Positions 36,201-44,838 of a stretch of 64,000 bases of DNA are shown here, one piece after another (the stretch's first letter is position 1; every line of letters starts with the position of its first letter). The notes under the pieces are model-generated. The model saw nothing but the letters and a program-made list of their open reading frames with translations, ran no database searches and was not told where the DNA came from. The translations under genes and the position numbers were made by a program. This DNA is from Luscinia megarhynchos (Eukaryota; Chordata; Aves; Passeriformes; Turdidae): the NCBI GenBank assembly GCA_034336665.1, contig CM067588.1, positions 6,946,655 through 7,010,654 on the forward strand, given 5' to 3'.

Positions 36201-39200
36201 AGTTTGGGGTTTAATTCTGCATCTCTTCACTCTGTTTTGTGGTGTTTGAGCACTGAAGTTAACCTCAGGCAGTAGTGCTGTTGGGCATTGTTTTTTACTT
36301 AGCTTACTAGTAAAAATGGATTATGCTTCCATTCTCCCTGCTTAAGGCTACCTCTAGCTTTGTAAGGTCTGTTTGACACTCTTCCTGGTTCTTTCCCATA
36401 CCAGCAGAATATCACAGAATCTTAAAATAGTTTGGGTTGGAGGGAACCTTAAAGATATCCAGTTCCACCCCCTGCCATAGACAGGGACACATTCCATGAG
36501 AACAGATTGCTCCAAGCCCTGGCCAGTCTGGCCATGAACTCTCCCACGGATGGGGCAGTCACAGGTTCTCTGGGCAAAAATTAGAGTAGTTCAGGCTGTG
36601 GCACAACTTCTGATGCTCTATATCTATGATGTTTATGGTGGTCTCAAACTCTGCCCAGAGTCTGGGTCAAGTCTGTGGCAGGCTTGGAATTAGTCTGATG
36701 TTTCCTTTTCCTGGTGAGTAATCTTAAAGCTGTTATTTGTGTATATGCAATTCTTTCATTGCTTTGGTAGCAAAGGCTACAGTAATGATCATGTAGGTGC
36801 ATGCAGCCAATTCTCCACTCCAGTACCACCAGGGTGGGTGTCTATGAGTGTGTCTGCTGAAGTGATGGGTGTGGAAATCACTTCCATTGAGTGGGATGAG
36901 ATAGTGAACTGCCAGCTTCTTATGCTTTGTGCTTCTGGAGCTTCAAGGCTCTTCGGGATATTTAAACTATCTGAAAGTAAGTTTCACTCCTTCATAAAAT
37001 GGTCTGGCTCTTCAGCTGAGCAGGATTTTTGAGTTTGATCTAAATATAGCATGTTTCAGACAGTTGCATAAAAGAAAGGGCTGCTCAGCACCGCATTTCC
37101 ACACTGATTGTATTTAATGCTGATTCTTCTGCCTCCTTCACAGCTTGATTTTCAGCTCAAAACAGCTGAATTTGTCAAGCAGGACATCTGTTCCCAAAGT
37201 TTTGGTTGTTCTTAAATTGTCTTTTGAGCGAGTTTTCTTGCAATATTAATTCAAGTTTACCAGGAAAGTAGCTAATCTTGGTGCTTTTTTTTTTCAGATA
37301 ACTTCCCTAAGCCGCAGATCAGAGTGCACCCAGAGAGCACGGTGGCCCTGCGGGGCACAAACGTGACCCTGGTGTGCAGTGCTGTGAGCAGCAGTGATTC
37401 ACCCATGGCCACGGCCTGGCGCAAGGACAGCGAGGTCCTCTATGATGCAGAGGTGGAGAATTTTGCCAGGTACCAGCAGCAAAGTGGGGAGGTGCTGGAA
37501 TACACCACTATCCTGCACCTCTCCAATGTGAATTTCACTGATGAAGGGAAATACCAGTGCATTGTCACCAATCACTTTGGCTCCAATTACTCCAACAAAG
37601 CCAAGCTGACTGTCAATGGTAAGTACTCATGGTTAAAAAGGAGAAACGCTCTGAACCTGAAAATTAATTTAAGTAGCTACAAGTCTATTTTTCACTAAAG
37701 CTGGCCCAAAATAGTCTTGCGAACATCAGTGGGATTTAGAAGTATCACACATCATTTTATAAAGCTGGAAATAAGTGATTTTTGTTTTTTTTTTGTGAAT
37801 GAAAAGCCTCTATTCACTTTTTGGAAGTGGCAGTTATCTCCTGTGCTTTATTAGACCGTGGTTATTTATTCATCTAGTTAATTGCAGGTGGAATTCTTTA
37901 AACTAAAAGTTCCCTCCACTGTCTCCTCCGAACTCAGCACCTTTCCCACATGTTTGTAAAACTGGGGAAGACTCATCTGAAAATAAGTGATAAAAACCCT
38001 GAAAAGTCAAAAGTAAAGTATTTTTTTATATCCATCATGATTATTTTTATTTTCAGGGAAAGGGAGGTAGGAAGACAATGTTCACATCAGTCAGCAGACC
38101 ACTGATCCCCACAGTACCTCAGAGCAGAGGTGATGAGATGGAAGTTTACCTTCCCTTTTAGCAGGGAAGGAAAATGTGGCTAAGACTTTTCCCTGGATTC
38201 TTCCTGTGAGAAATCATCATCTTCACATCATCTTAGAGGAACTTAGGGATTTTAAACTGAAGTAGAGTAGGCTTTCATTGGATATTAGGAAGAAATTTCT
38301 CCCCCTGAGGGTGGCAAGGCCCTGTAGCTGTGGCTGCCCCATCCCTGTAAGTGTTCAAGGCCAGGCTGGATAGGGCTTGGAGCACCCTGGAGAGTGGGAG
38401 GTGCCCTTGCCCTTGGGCGTGTATTGTCTTAAGGGTCCCTTCCAACCCAAAGCATTCCATGATTCTATGAACACTGTAGATACCATATTTGAATTTTGGG
38501 AGAAAGGCTCTTGCAAATAACCACTGAAAATTTGGCCAGTTCTTCAGAAGAATCTGTTCCTCTCTCCTACGGAATGTTTCGGACGTGTTTTCAAATTTTC
38601 TCTCTGCTGTGAAGCTTTTGCTGTGTTTGACCTGATACTGCAAGTGCTGAATGGATGTCCCCTTTGATGCAGAGCTGCCTTCCTTCCTGAAAACTCCCAT
38701 GGACCTGACGATCCGCACCGGGGCCATGGCGCGGCTGGAGTGCGCTGCCGAGGGCCACCCCCCGCCCCAGATCTCCTGGCAGAAGGACGGTGGCACAGAC
38801 TTCCCTGCTGCCAGAGAGAGGAGGATGCACGTCATGCCCGAGGACGACGTGTTCTTCATTGCCAATGTGAAGATGGAGGACATGGGCATCTACAGCTGCA
38901 TGGCCCAGAACGTGGCAGGGGGACTCTCAGCCAATGCCACCCTGACTGTGCTGGGTGAGTGTGGCTGGCCTGCGCTGGCAGGAGGGCCCCTGCACATCTG
39001 CACTGGAAGTGCAGCTTAGCTATAAGCAGCAAGTTGAAATGGTGGAGAATGGAGTTAAAATGCAAAGGGCAATACAAGCATTGGTGTGATGTTTACACAG
39101 TGAAGCTCAAGAAGCTGAGTTGCAGAGCTGCCTGGTGGAGTTGGAGTCAGTGTGATCTTTGCAGGGAGCTGAGGGGTATATCTTAGTCCAGCAGTGTAGA

Positions 39201-42200
39201 TTAGGCAAGTAATTTGTGTTGTCTTAGAGCAAATTTAGTCACAGGTAAGAAACTTGCCAGGAAGAAGACCAGGGGGCTCTTGGGATGCATGAGAGAGCGT
39301 TGCCAGCAGGCCAGGGAGGTGATCCTGCCCCTCTGCTCAGCCCTAGTGAGGCACATCTGGAGTGCTGTGTCCAGTTCTGGGCTCCTCAGTACAAGAGGGA
39401 TGCAGAGTTCCTGGAGCCAGTCCAGCAGAGTCCCCTCATGAAGGGACTGGAGCATCACTCTCACAAAGGAATGTTGAATGGTTGGACTTGATTATCTCAG
39501 AGGTCTTTTCCAACCTAATTGGTTTCATGACTCTGTGAAAGGCTGAAGGAACTGGGCTTGACCAGTTTTTTCAGCCTTGAGAAAAGACAGCTGAGAGGGG
39601 CCCTCATCAATGTGTGTCTGTGTCTGCAGGGAGGGCTCAGAGGGTGGACCTGGCTGTGCTTGGTGCTGCTCAGCAATGGGACAAGAGGCCATGGGCAGAA
39701 ACTGATGCACAGCAAGTTCTGCATGAATGTGAGGAAGAACTTCTTTACTGTGCTGGAACAGGCTGCCCAGGGAGGAGGGTGTGGAGTCTCCCTCGCTGGA
39801 GATGTTCCAGAACCGTCTGGATGCAATCCTGTCCTATATACTCTGGGTCCTACCAGAGGCAGGACCAGGTCACCCACTATGGCCCTTCCAAGATGACCTA
39901 TCCTGGGAACTATGCTGACTAATAAGGGAAGATCAGTTCCTTCCAGAGTGCAGCATTTTTTTAAGACACTGACTTTTAACATTATGGCCAAATTTAACAT
40001 CGGACTGCCACAGGTTTCCCAAAGCAACTGCGGCTGCCCCATCCCTGGAAGTGCTTGGGGCGCTTGGATGGGGCTTGGAGCAACGTGGTCTAGTGGAAGG
40101 TGTCCCTGTCTGTGGCAGGGGATGAGACAAGATGATCCTTAAGGTCTCTTCCAACCTTAACCATTATAGGATTCCATGATTCTTTGAAGTTCTCTTACAA
40201 TTCCACTTTTTTTCCCAGAAACTCCTTCCTTCATGAGGCCCCTGGAGGACAGGACAGTGACCCGAGGTGAAACTGCTGTCCTGCAGTGCATAGCTGGTGG
40301 CAGTCCTGCCCCTCGCCTCAACTGGACCAAGGACGACGGGCCCTTGGCGGTGACCGAGCGGCATTTCTTCGCTGCAGCGAACCAGCTGCTCATCATCGTG
40401 GACGCGGGGCTGGAGGACGCGGGGAAGTACACGTGCATCATGTCCAACACCCTGGGCACGGAGCGGGGCCACATTTACCTGACCGTGCTGGCCTCGCCCA
40501 GCTGCGACTCCTCGCAGAGCGCCCTCGGCCACCAGGAGGACGGCTGGACGACGGTTGGGATCGTGATCATTGTCGTCGTGTGCTGCGTGGTGGGAACGTC
40601 CTTGGTGTGGGTCATCGTCATCTACCACATGAGGAGGAGGAATGAAGATTACAGCATCACTAACACAGGTTGAGTGCAAAATCAACACTCTCTGGTCCTG
40701 TTTTTAATCCAAAACGCTTGAAATTTCTGCATTCATTACAAATGGATAAGATTGAAAAGCTGAAGATTTCCTTCTAAAATCCCTTCAGGGATTTGCTCAA
40801 ATTCCTCCATTTTAAGAGGTTCTTTTAAATACCAGGAGTGTGCTAGTTCTATGCCTTATACATTAGGTTTGTCCTACATTGAGGGAAAACGGTAAAGTTT
40901 GGAAGTAAATATTTGAATAAACTTTGAAATGTTTTCAGGGCCTGGAATAGTAGATGTAAATTTTCTTTCTGGCCCTGACAGCGTTGAACTGGCCATCTGA
41001 ATTTGTAATTACTGGAGTAGAAAAAAGATCCCTACATGTGAGTTGAAATTCTGGATATTCTTGTTAATGTGGGGAATAGGTCTGATAATGCCTTGAAATC
41101 CTCACACTGTTTAATGTTGTCAATGTTAATTCTGCCTTGCAGAGGAGATGAACCTACCTGCTGACATTCCCAGCTACCTGTCCTCCCAAGGAACACTGTC
41201 TGAGCCTCAGGAGGGCTACAGTAACTTGGAGGCAGGGAGCCATCAGCAACTGATGCCTCCAGCTGGCAGCTACATGCACAAAGGCACAGATGGTAAGCAA
41301 AGCCCTCAAGTGTGCTGCAGGATGCCAATGCATAGTCTCATCCTCACAGCTTAAGTGTCAAGGTAGATCTTTATCCTGTTTCTTTCCTTTGGCATCTCAA
41401 GAGCCCAGGCAGAAGAGTGGAAATAGATTTTACTTGGAAGATGACTATCTGTGCCTCCTATCCTTGGTATAAAATTCCTGCCTGTGCCAGACACCCGGTT
41501 GGCTTGTTACAATCATAACTAAGGGGTCTGTGCTATTTCCCTACCTTGTTCAGACTATTTTCCAGAGGCTCGTGTCATTGAGCTTACAGAGATGCTTTCT
41601 TTGCCATCGAAATGCTAAGGACTCATCACTCATTATATAGGCTGGCTTGAAAATTGATCCTCAGTGTAAGCTTTTCACACCTGTCCATGATCCCCCAGCC
41701 CTGGCCCACTGCACTGAGTCTCAATCAGGAAGGAGTTGAGAAGCAGCTCATCTAAGTGACCAGTTTATCATCAGCTCTGATGTGTTTGGGCATGCAGGGG
41801 CAAGTCAGGTCCAAGGTGGATGTGGGCAGGTATCCTGGTCTAATCCTGTTTAAGGGTTAAATCCTGGTTTAAGGCTGTTTCACCGTGGTGCTCAAGCTGG
41901 CTGGACCATGGAACTTTTTGCTCATGAAATAGGGGAACATGTCCATGGCTCCTCTGGTCAGCTTCAGAAGGACACCTCTGTGGAGAATTTGGATGGGGGA
42001 ATCTGGGGGGTTTCTCATGTGACCTGTCAAGCCAAGTACTCTGTTACTCCCTTCAGTTTGTGCTGCTGTAATAAATGATCATACAGGACATAAAGCCTAT
42101 GGAAATCTGGCATCCTCATCCTTCTTGAGAGTATTTTATTTTGGCATTGTGTTCATCAGGTGGTGCAGCAGCATTAGTGATCTGCTCAGATTGCTACGAC

Positions 42201-43485
42201 AACGCCAACGTGTACTCCCGGACCCGCGAGTTCTGTCCCTACGCCCTCATCGCCGAGGAGGACTCCCTGGAGCAAACCCTCCCCAGCCTCAGGGTGCAGG
42301 TGCCCAAGGAGATGTACACAGCACACACCCAGAATGAAACCAGTGCTCTGGGTAATCTCTTAGCAGACACGGATGTGCCTGTCTTCCTTACCAACCATGA
42401 CCAAAAAAGTGATAAGAAAATCTCTTCCCAGCAGATTTTTGGTGAGTGTCCACTTTTCCTTTTATTGCTTTGTATTCCCTGATAACTTTTGGCTTTTGCC
42501 CTTCACTGTTGACACACAGCTAATCCTTCAGGTGCCAATAGTTTGTGGAATTGCTTACCTTTATTAACCACTTGTTCTCCAAATGCCCATGTTGCATCAG
42601 CAAACAGCTTGCATCCAGTACCTGAGATTGAAGAAGGTGATGTTAAAAAGATGGAACTTCTTAATTTGCAGGTTTAAGTTTGTGGAATGTGAGCTTTTGC
42701 TTATTTTTCAAGGAAATTTATTAACCAAAAGTTTGAGCTTCACATAAGAAATTCAAATAGGCTTTGTTTGAGCTGGCCTGAAGTTCAAAGAACTCCCTAA
42801 ATTGCTTGTTTTACTGTTCACTTTCTTCCAGATCACCTTTTTAAAAATCTACGCTGAAGCTCTGTACATTTCCGGTTACTGTAAGAGATTACTGGAAAAG
42901 GAGAACATCTAGTAAAATATACTCTCAAAACCAGAGAAAATCAGCTCAGAATGACTGTAATTGCTGAGTCACAGAGCTTAAATCTGTTTAAAATCTGAGT
43001 GTGATTGATCTCTGCTCTTTGTGATCTGTGACAGCACCTGAGGGAAAGGGCTGGAGCCGTGTCAGGGATGGCTTGGATGAGGTATCAGGGAAAGGTTCTT
43101 CCTCCAGTGGGTGGTCAGGCACTGCCGAGGGAATGCTCATGGTCCCAGGGGTGTTTGGACAATGCTCTCAGGGGCAGGGTGGGCTTGTTGGGGTGTCTGT
43201 GCAGGGCTGGGAGTTGGGCTCCATGATCCTTGAGGGTCCCTTCCCTTAGCATATTCCTTGATTCTGTGAACTTGCTCCTGTTGATCTTCTAATTTTCCTC
43301 CCTCAGAGCCCTTCCAGGTTCCTCTGTGGGGGGGCAGCAAAGGCCTGGCTTGCTCTCAGCCCCAGTTCCTGCCCCATCCCCTGGCCCCCGAGGCCCCGGA
43401 GCCGCCGCCGTGCCCCGGGCTGCCCGGGGAGAGCTCGGAGTGCAGCAGGACACGGGGCACTCACGGCCACAGTGCAGCCACGTAG
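23959..43485 (+). CDS. LRIG2: LRIG2, complete 18-exon coding region (1046 aa)
   Basis: This is the leucine-rich repeat and Ig-domain transmembrane protein LRIG2. In mammals it tunes receptor signalling and limits ADAM-protease shedding of axon-guidance receptors; biallelic loss in humans causes urofacial syndrome. Coding exons: 23959-24191, 27194-27265, 27756-27830, 28356-28490, 29003-29146, 29281-29424, 30199-30342, 30572-30715, 33304-33384, 34170-34241, 34378-34446, 35907-36070, 37298-37618, 38673-38954, 40219-40668, 41143-41292, 42160-42441, 43307-43485, total 3141 nt. Domains: signal peptide about 1-37, LRRNT 41-54, about 15 LRRs 75-438, LRRCT 438-492, Ig1 493-599, Ig2 600-693, Ig3 694-785, membrane helix 806-829, cytoplasmic tail 830-1046. 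Assignment to LRIG2 rather than LRIG1 or LRIG3 rests on remembered paralogue sequence, for example [19 protein letters not shown] in Ig3 and [11 protein letters not shown] in the tail. No frameshift or stop interrupts it. The start was chosen because a signal peptide and LRRNT follow at once. Confidence 0.96.
24303..24612 (+). mobile_element. CR1 LINE fragment in LRIG2 intron 1
   Basis: About 310 bp match a CR1 3' portion in sense orientation. Landmarks are CCCAGGTAACAAG, GAGGAATTTCTTCACAGAAAGGGTGGTCAG, GGGCTGCC..GGGAGGTGGTG and GGTTGGACTCAGTGATCTTGGAGGTCTTTTCCAACC. It begins only about 110 bp after exon 1, at the edge of the CpG island. The good match to consensus blocks suggests a fairly young copy. 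Confidence 0.85.
24613..25790 (+). other. LRIG2: LRIG2 intron 1, middle part
   Basis: This is intronic sequence between two CR1 copies. No exon or repeat was recognised. The whole intron runs 24192-27193 and is the longest in the gene, as is common for a first intron. Confidence 0.6.
25793..26550 (-). mobile_element. CR1 LINE fragment, about 0.75 kb, LRIG2 intron 1
   Basis: This is an antisense CR1. It opens with ATAGACTGGTTTGGGTTGGAGGGGACC and TTGTTCCACCCCCTGC (the tail side), continues through GATGGGGCAGCCCCAGCTGCTCTGGGCC and the AGCTGAGGGGCTCCAGCCC block, and goes on into inner sequence near TTCTGGGCTGCAGATGCACC. It is the longest CR1 piece in the window. No reverse-transcriptase coding part is present. 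The 5' limit is uncertain by about 100 bp. Confidence 0.85.
26731..26840 (+). mobile_element. Short CR1-like 3' fragment in LRIG2 intron 1
   Basis: The sequence shows GTGTTTGGACAACGCTGTCAG, GGGCCAGGAATTGGACTTGG and GATTTTTGTAGGATC. These follow the same order as a CR1 variant tail also seen at about 43150-43250 in this window. It is diverged and lacks the terminal octamers. Confidence 0.65.
27194..27265 (+). CDS. LRIG2: LRIG2 exon 2: first LRR (72 bp)
   Basis: This exon encodes residues 78-102, with a DLSHN LRR start and ending TLQEV. It is exactly one 24-residue repeat, phase 2 at both ends. Acceptor TCTAG, donor GTAAGT. Confidence 0.92.
27756..27830 (+). CDS. LRIG2: LRIG2 exon 3: LRR (75 bp)
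   Basis: This exon encodes residues 102-127, including [14 protein letters not shown] and SNITLLSL, close to mammalian LRIG2. Phase 2 at both ends; donor GTAAGT. Confidence 0.93.
28162..28216. repeat. Three-copy 18-bp tandem repeat in LRIG2 intron 3
   Basis: Three copies of TATTGCTTTAGGAATTAA lie in tandem with one or two changes each. It is AT-rich and about 140 bp upstream of exon 4. Confidence 0.75.
28356..28490 (+). CDS. LRIG2: LRIG2 exon 4: LRRs (135 bp)
   Basis: This exon encodes residues 127-172, with [25 protein letters not shown] and FPRMQLKYL, diagnostic of LRIG2 among the paralogues. Acceptor TTTTTCAG, donor GTAAGT. Confidence 0.95.
29003..29146 (+). CDS. LRIG2: LRIG2 exon 5: two LRRs (144 bp)
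   Basis: This exon encodes residues 172-220, with [20 protein letters not shown] and [14 protein letters not shown]. It holds two 24-residue repeats, phase 2 at both ends. Acceptor CTTAG, donor GTAAGT. Confidence 0.95.
29281..29424 (+). CDS. LRIG2: LRIG2 exon 6: two LRRs (144 bp)
   Basis: This exon encodes residues 220-268, with [20 protein letters not shown] and [19 protein letters not shown]. The acceptor has a weak pyrimidine tract (CATCTTTATGAAAG). The donor is GTGAGT. Intron 5 is only 134 bp. Confidence 0.93.
29605..29761 (+). mobile_element. CR1 LINE 3' fragment in LRIG2 intron 6
   Basis: The sequence shows CCTGGAAGTGTTCAAGTCCAGG, GCAGCCTGGTCTAGTGGAAGGTGTC and CTTGGAGGTCTCTTTCAACAC, then a diverged tail CTTGTGATTCC. 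It is sense-oriented and lies about 440 bp before exon 7. Confidence 0.85.
30199..30342 (+). CDS. LRIG2: LRIG2 exon 7: two LRRs (144 bp)
   Basis: This exon encodes residues 268-316, with [20 protein letters not shown] and [22 protein letters not shown]. Phase 2 at both ends. Acceptor ATTAG, donor GTAAGT. Confidence 0.95.
30572..30715 (+). CDS. LRIG2: LRIG2 exon 8: two LRRs (144 bp)
   Basis: This exon encodes residues 316-364, with [20 protein letters not shown] and [19 protein letters not shown]. Donor GTAAGT. It is followed by the 2.6-kb intron 8. Confidence 0.95.
30716..33303 (+). other. LRIG2: LRIG2 intron 8
   Basis: The intron is 2588 bp with a GTAAGT donor and a TCTCCTGCAG acceptor. 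No CR1 tail, satellite or exon was recognised in it. It is AT-rich in the middle. Confidence 0.7.
33304..33384 (+). CDS. LRIG2: LRIG2 exon 9: long LRR (81 bp)
   Basis: This exon encodes residues 364-391, with [21 protein letters not shown]. It is a 27-residue repeat with the extra residues typical of LRIG proteins at this position. Donor GTAAGT. Confidence 0.95.
34170..34241 (+). CDS. LRIG2: LRIG2 exon 10: LRR (72 bp)
   Basis: This exon encodes residues 391-415, with [20 protein letters not shown]. Acceptor TTTTCAG, donor GTAAGT. Intron 10 is only 136 bp. Confidence 0.95.
34378..34446 (+). CDS. LRIG2: LRIG2 exon 11: last LRR (69 bp)
   Basis: This exon encodes residues 415-438, with [20 protein letters not shown]. 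It is one residue shorter than the standard repeat, as in mammalian LRIG2. Donor GTAAGT. Confidence 0.95.
34447..35906 (+). other. LRIG2: LRIG2 intron 11
   Basis: The intron is 1460 bp, bounded by GTAAGT and CTGCAG. It contains a chance open frame of 162 codons at 35116-35604 that has no splice or homology support. No repeat was recognised. Confidence 0.7.
35907..36070 (+). CDS. LRIG2: LRIG2 exon 12: LRRCT cap
   Basis: This exon encodes residues 438-492/493. It is the cysteine-flanked C-terminal cap, with [28 protein letters not shown] and DFVC. The intron phase switches here from 2 to 1. The donor is the non-consensus GTTTGT, preceded by G. Confidence 0.94.
36411..36582 (-). mobile_element. 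CR1 LINE 3' fragment in LRIG2 intron 12
   Basis: This is an antisense tail (ATCACAGAATCTTAAAATAG, GTTTGGGTTGGAGGGAACC, CCAGTTCCACCCCCTGCC), then ATTGCTCCAAGCCCTGGCC and GGATGGGGCAGTCACAGG. It is about 720 bp upstream of exon 13. Confidence 0.88.
37298..37618 (+). CDS. LRIG2: LRIG2 exon 13: Ig-like domain 1
   Basis: This exon encodes residues 493-599 plus a split Glu codon. The Ig disulphide cysteines are C519 (VTLVCSAV) and C580 (KYQCIV), with the DEGKYQC motif between. N-glycosylation sequons are NVT, NFT and NYS. Phase 1 at both ends. The acceptor has a long T tract; donor GTAAGT. Confidence 0.95.
38252..38471 (+). mobile_element. CR1 LINE 3' end in LRIG2 intron 13
   Basis: This is a sense-oriented CR1 with GGATATTAGGAAGAAATTTCT, GGCTGCCCCATCCCTG, AAGGCCAGGCTGGATAGGGC and the complete tail CCCTTCCAACCC..CATGATTCTATGAA. 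It ends about 200 nt before exon 14. Confidence 0.92.
38673..38954 (+). CDS. LRIG2: LRIG2 exon 14: Ig-like domain 2
   Basis: This exon encodes residues 600-693 plus a split Glu. Cysteines are C623 (RLECAAEG) and C675 (IYSCMAQN). The blocks [17 protein letters not shown] and [14 protein letters not shown] are nearly identical to mammalian LRIG2. Acceptor GATGCAG, donor GTGAGT. The acceptor's pyrimidine tract is interrupted. Confidence 0.95.
39270..39860 (+). mobile_element. CR1 LINE fragment with a nested CR1 tail, LRIG2 intron 14
   Basis: A CR1 of about 520 bp in sense orientation starts near CTCTTGGGATGCATGAGAGAG and runs past GGAGTCTCCCTCGCTGGAGATG. It is split at about 39472-39538 by a separate CR1 3' tail (TGGTTGGACTTGATTATCTC..TTTTCCAACCTAATTGGTTTCATGACTCTGTGAA). 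The outer element resumes directly afterwards at AGGCTGAAGGAACTGGGC, so the short one probably inserted into it. Confidence 0.85.
40015..40187 (+). mobile_element. CR1 LINE 3' end next to LRIG2 exon 15
   Basis: The sequence shows CGGCTGCCCCATCCCTGGAAG, GGTCTAGTGGAAGGTGTCCC, AGATGATCCTTAAGGTCTCTTCCAACC and the tail CATGATTCTTTGAA. It ends about 31 nt before the first base of exon 15. The left limit is uncertain. Confidence 0.9.
40219..40668 (+). CDS. LRIG2: LRIG2 exon 15: Ig-like domain 3 and membrane helix
   Basis: This exon encodes residues 694-843 plus a split Glu. It has Ig3 cysteines C717 and C766, sequon NWT, and a short juxtamembrane stalk. The membrane helix is about 806-829 ([20 protein letters not shown]), and the stop-transfer sequence [10 protein letters not shown] follows. 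Ig3 and the helix share one exon. The donor GTTGAG departs from consensus at +3 and +4. Confidence 0.95.
41143..41292 (+). CDS. LRIG2: LRIG2 exon 16: proximal cytoplasmic tail
   Basis: This exon encodes residues 844-893 plus a split Gly, with [20 protein letters not shown] and [13 protein letters not shown], strongly conserved with mammals. Phase 1 at both ends. Acceptor CTTGCAG, donor GTAAGC. Confidence 0.95.
42160..42441 (+). CDS. LRIG2: LRIG2 exon 17: cytoplasmic tail
   Basis: This exon encodes residues 894-987 plus a split codon. The block [18 protein letters not shown] is well conserved. The later part (from about [10 protein letters not shown]) has diverged from mammals. Acceptor CATCAG, donor GTGAGT. 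Confidence 0.93.
43029..43271 (+). mobile_element. CR1 LINE 3' end next to LRIG2 exon 18
   Basis: This is a sense CR1 variant with GGGAAAGGGCTGGAGCCGTG, GGTGTTTGGACAATGCTCTCAG, GGTGTCTGTGCAGGGC, GGGCTCCATGATCCTTGAGG and the tail ATATTCCTTGATTCTGTGAA. It ends about 36 nt before exon 18 and makes up more than a quarter of intron 17. Confidence 0.88.
43307..43485 (+). CDS. LRIG2: LRIG2 exon 18: C-terminal coding exon and stop
   Basis: This exon encodes residues 988-1046 and ends in TAG at 43483-43485. It starts [10 protein letters not shown], comparable to the mammalian exon start ETLQRPVWNI, then becomes Pro- and GC-rich with little similarity. It is about 17 residues shorter than in human. 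The acceptor TTTTCCTCCCTCAG is strong. The call rests on phase, acceptor quality, the weak N-terminal match and the 3' UTR that follows. Confidence 0.82.
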
Positions 43486-43961
43486 AACACTGGCAGAGCC
43501 TCAGAGCAAACCCAGACGGACTGTTTACTACCTCAGCACTAACCCCAAGGCCAAAGATGTTTGTCTATGTGTCTGCAAGGACCTAACAGTCAGACTCGTG
43601 CAGGAGCTGGCACATGCCCTTTTTTCTGCAATTTCTCCACTGGAAAATGAGAATGTGCACCAGAGAACATGTGGATAATTAGTGCAGTCTACAAAAATAG
43701 CATTAAAACCTGGATTGTGTGATGCTGGAAGCAGCTTTTGTGGTGGTGTGTGCTTTGGGAAGCTCTTGAGAGTGCGTGCAGCAGTTTCACAGTGCTGTGT
43801 CTGCTTGGAAACAACCAGCAGGGCCTCCTCGTGGGACTCCCCTGGAACTGGAAGCGCAAAACTCTCAGCCAGCTTTTCCTTCCTTAGACTCATGGCAGGT
43901 GTCTGTTGCCAGTCTAAGTTTGGGGCTTGTTTTCTTCTATGAATAATGGACTCTAGTTGTA

Positions 43962-43967
43962 AATAAA
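43962..43967 (+). terminator. LRIG2: Proximal poly(A) signal AATAAA
   Basis: An AATAAA hexamer lies 477 nt after the stop codon, followed by AT-rich sequence and TTGTATA and TGTGTTGG GU-rich elements. It is a candidate first cleavage site for LRIG2 mRNA. Confidence 0.5.
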
Positions 43968-44838
43968 CTCACATTTATAAATATTTTGTATACACTAAGC
44001 ATATAAATGTGTTGGCTGTAATGTAAATTATTTTTTATTATGCCAAAGTATATATCATACTGTTAGTCTTGACAGCTGCATATCAAGCCATATGGGGGGA
44101 CTTAGGTGGACTGAAAACTTGTTTGTGAGGGAATGGAGCTGTCTGTTTTGAAAAGAAGTGCATTTATAGATATGTGGTAGAACTGTGATACTGATGTTTC
44201 CAATAACTGTGTGCCTGGCTGACCAGGCTGCAAGCTGATCCGTTTCATTATATTAGCAGAATTTCAAGGTTTATCAAAGCTTTTATCTATAAAAACCCCC
44301 TTTGTATTGTGTCTATTGAGAGGATCTCCATATGTTTCCTAGCTGACAGTTAAGTGGACTTTTCAAAAGAATGTGGTGATGAAAAACATGAGGTAAATTG
44401 AGAGAGGACTTGATAAATACTTATTTCTTCTGCACAGCCAGAGGCATATGGAGTTTAAAACACTGGTCCATTTCTGTTGTAAAAGATCAGGCTAAATTGT
44501 TGAACTAATAGTTCCCTTAAACCTTAGTGTGGTCAAAATGTTTAAATATTTGACAGGTGAGAAATAATACAATGCAGGGAATGCCTTGCTGCTGAAAAAT
44601 TTTGCTCAGACTTGATGGTTCCTGTGAGATGTGCGTGACAAAATGAGGAAGAACAATGACATTATAAACACTTCCTGAAAAGTTCTTTTTTGGGGGTAAA
44701 ATGCCCCTTTTTGTAGAAGGTGCTGAGAGAGTCCTCAGGGCTGGGTTTTCAGCGGGTCCTCTGTGCTCGTGCCTTTAGAGTGACTGCCTTCCTTCCTGGT
44801 CACTGCTGCCTGCTTTGGAGCCGTGGGATTTGTATCCA

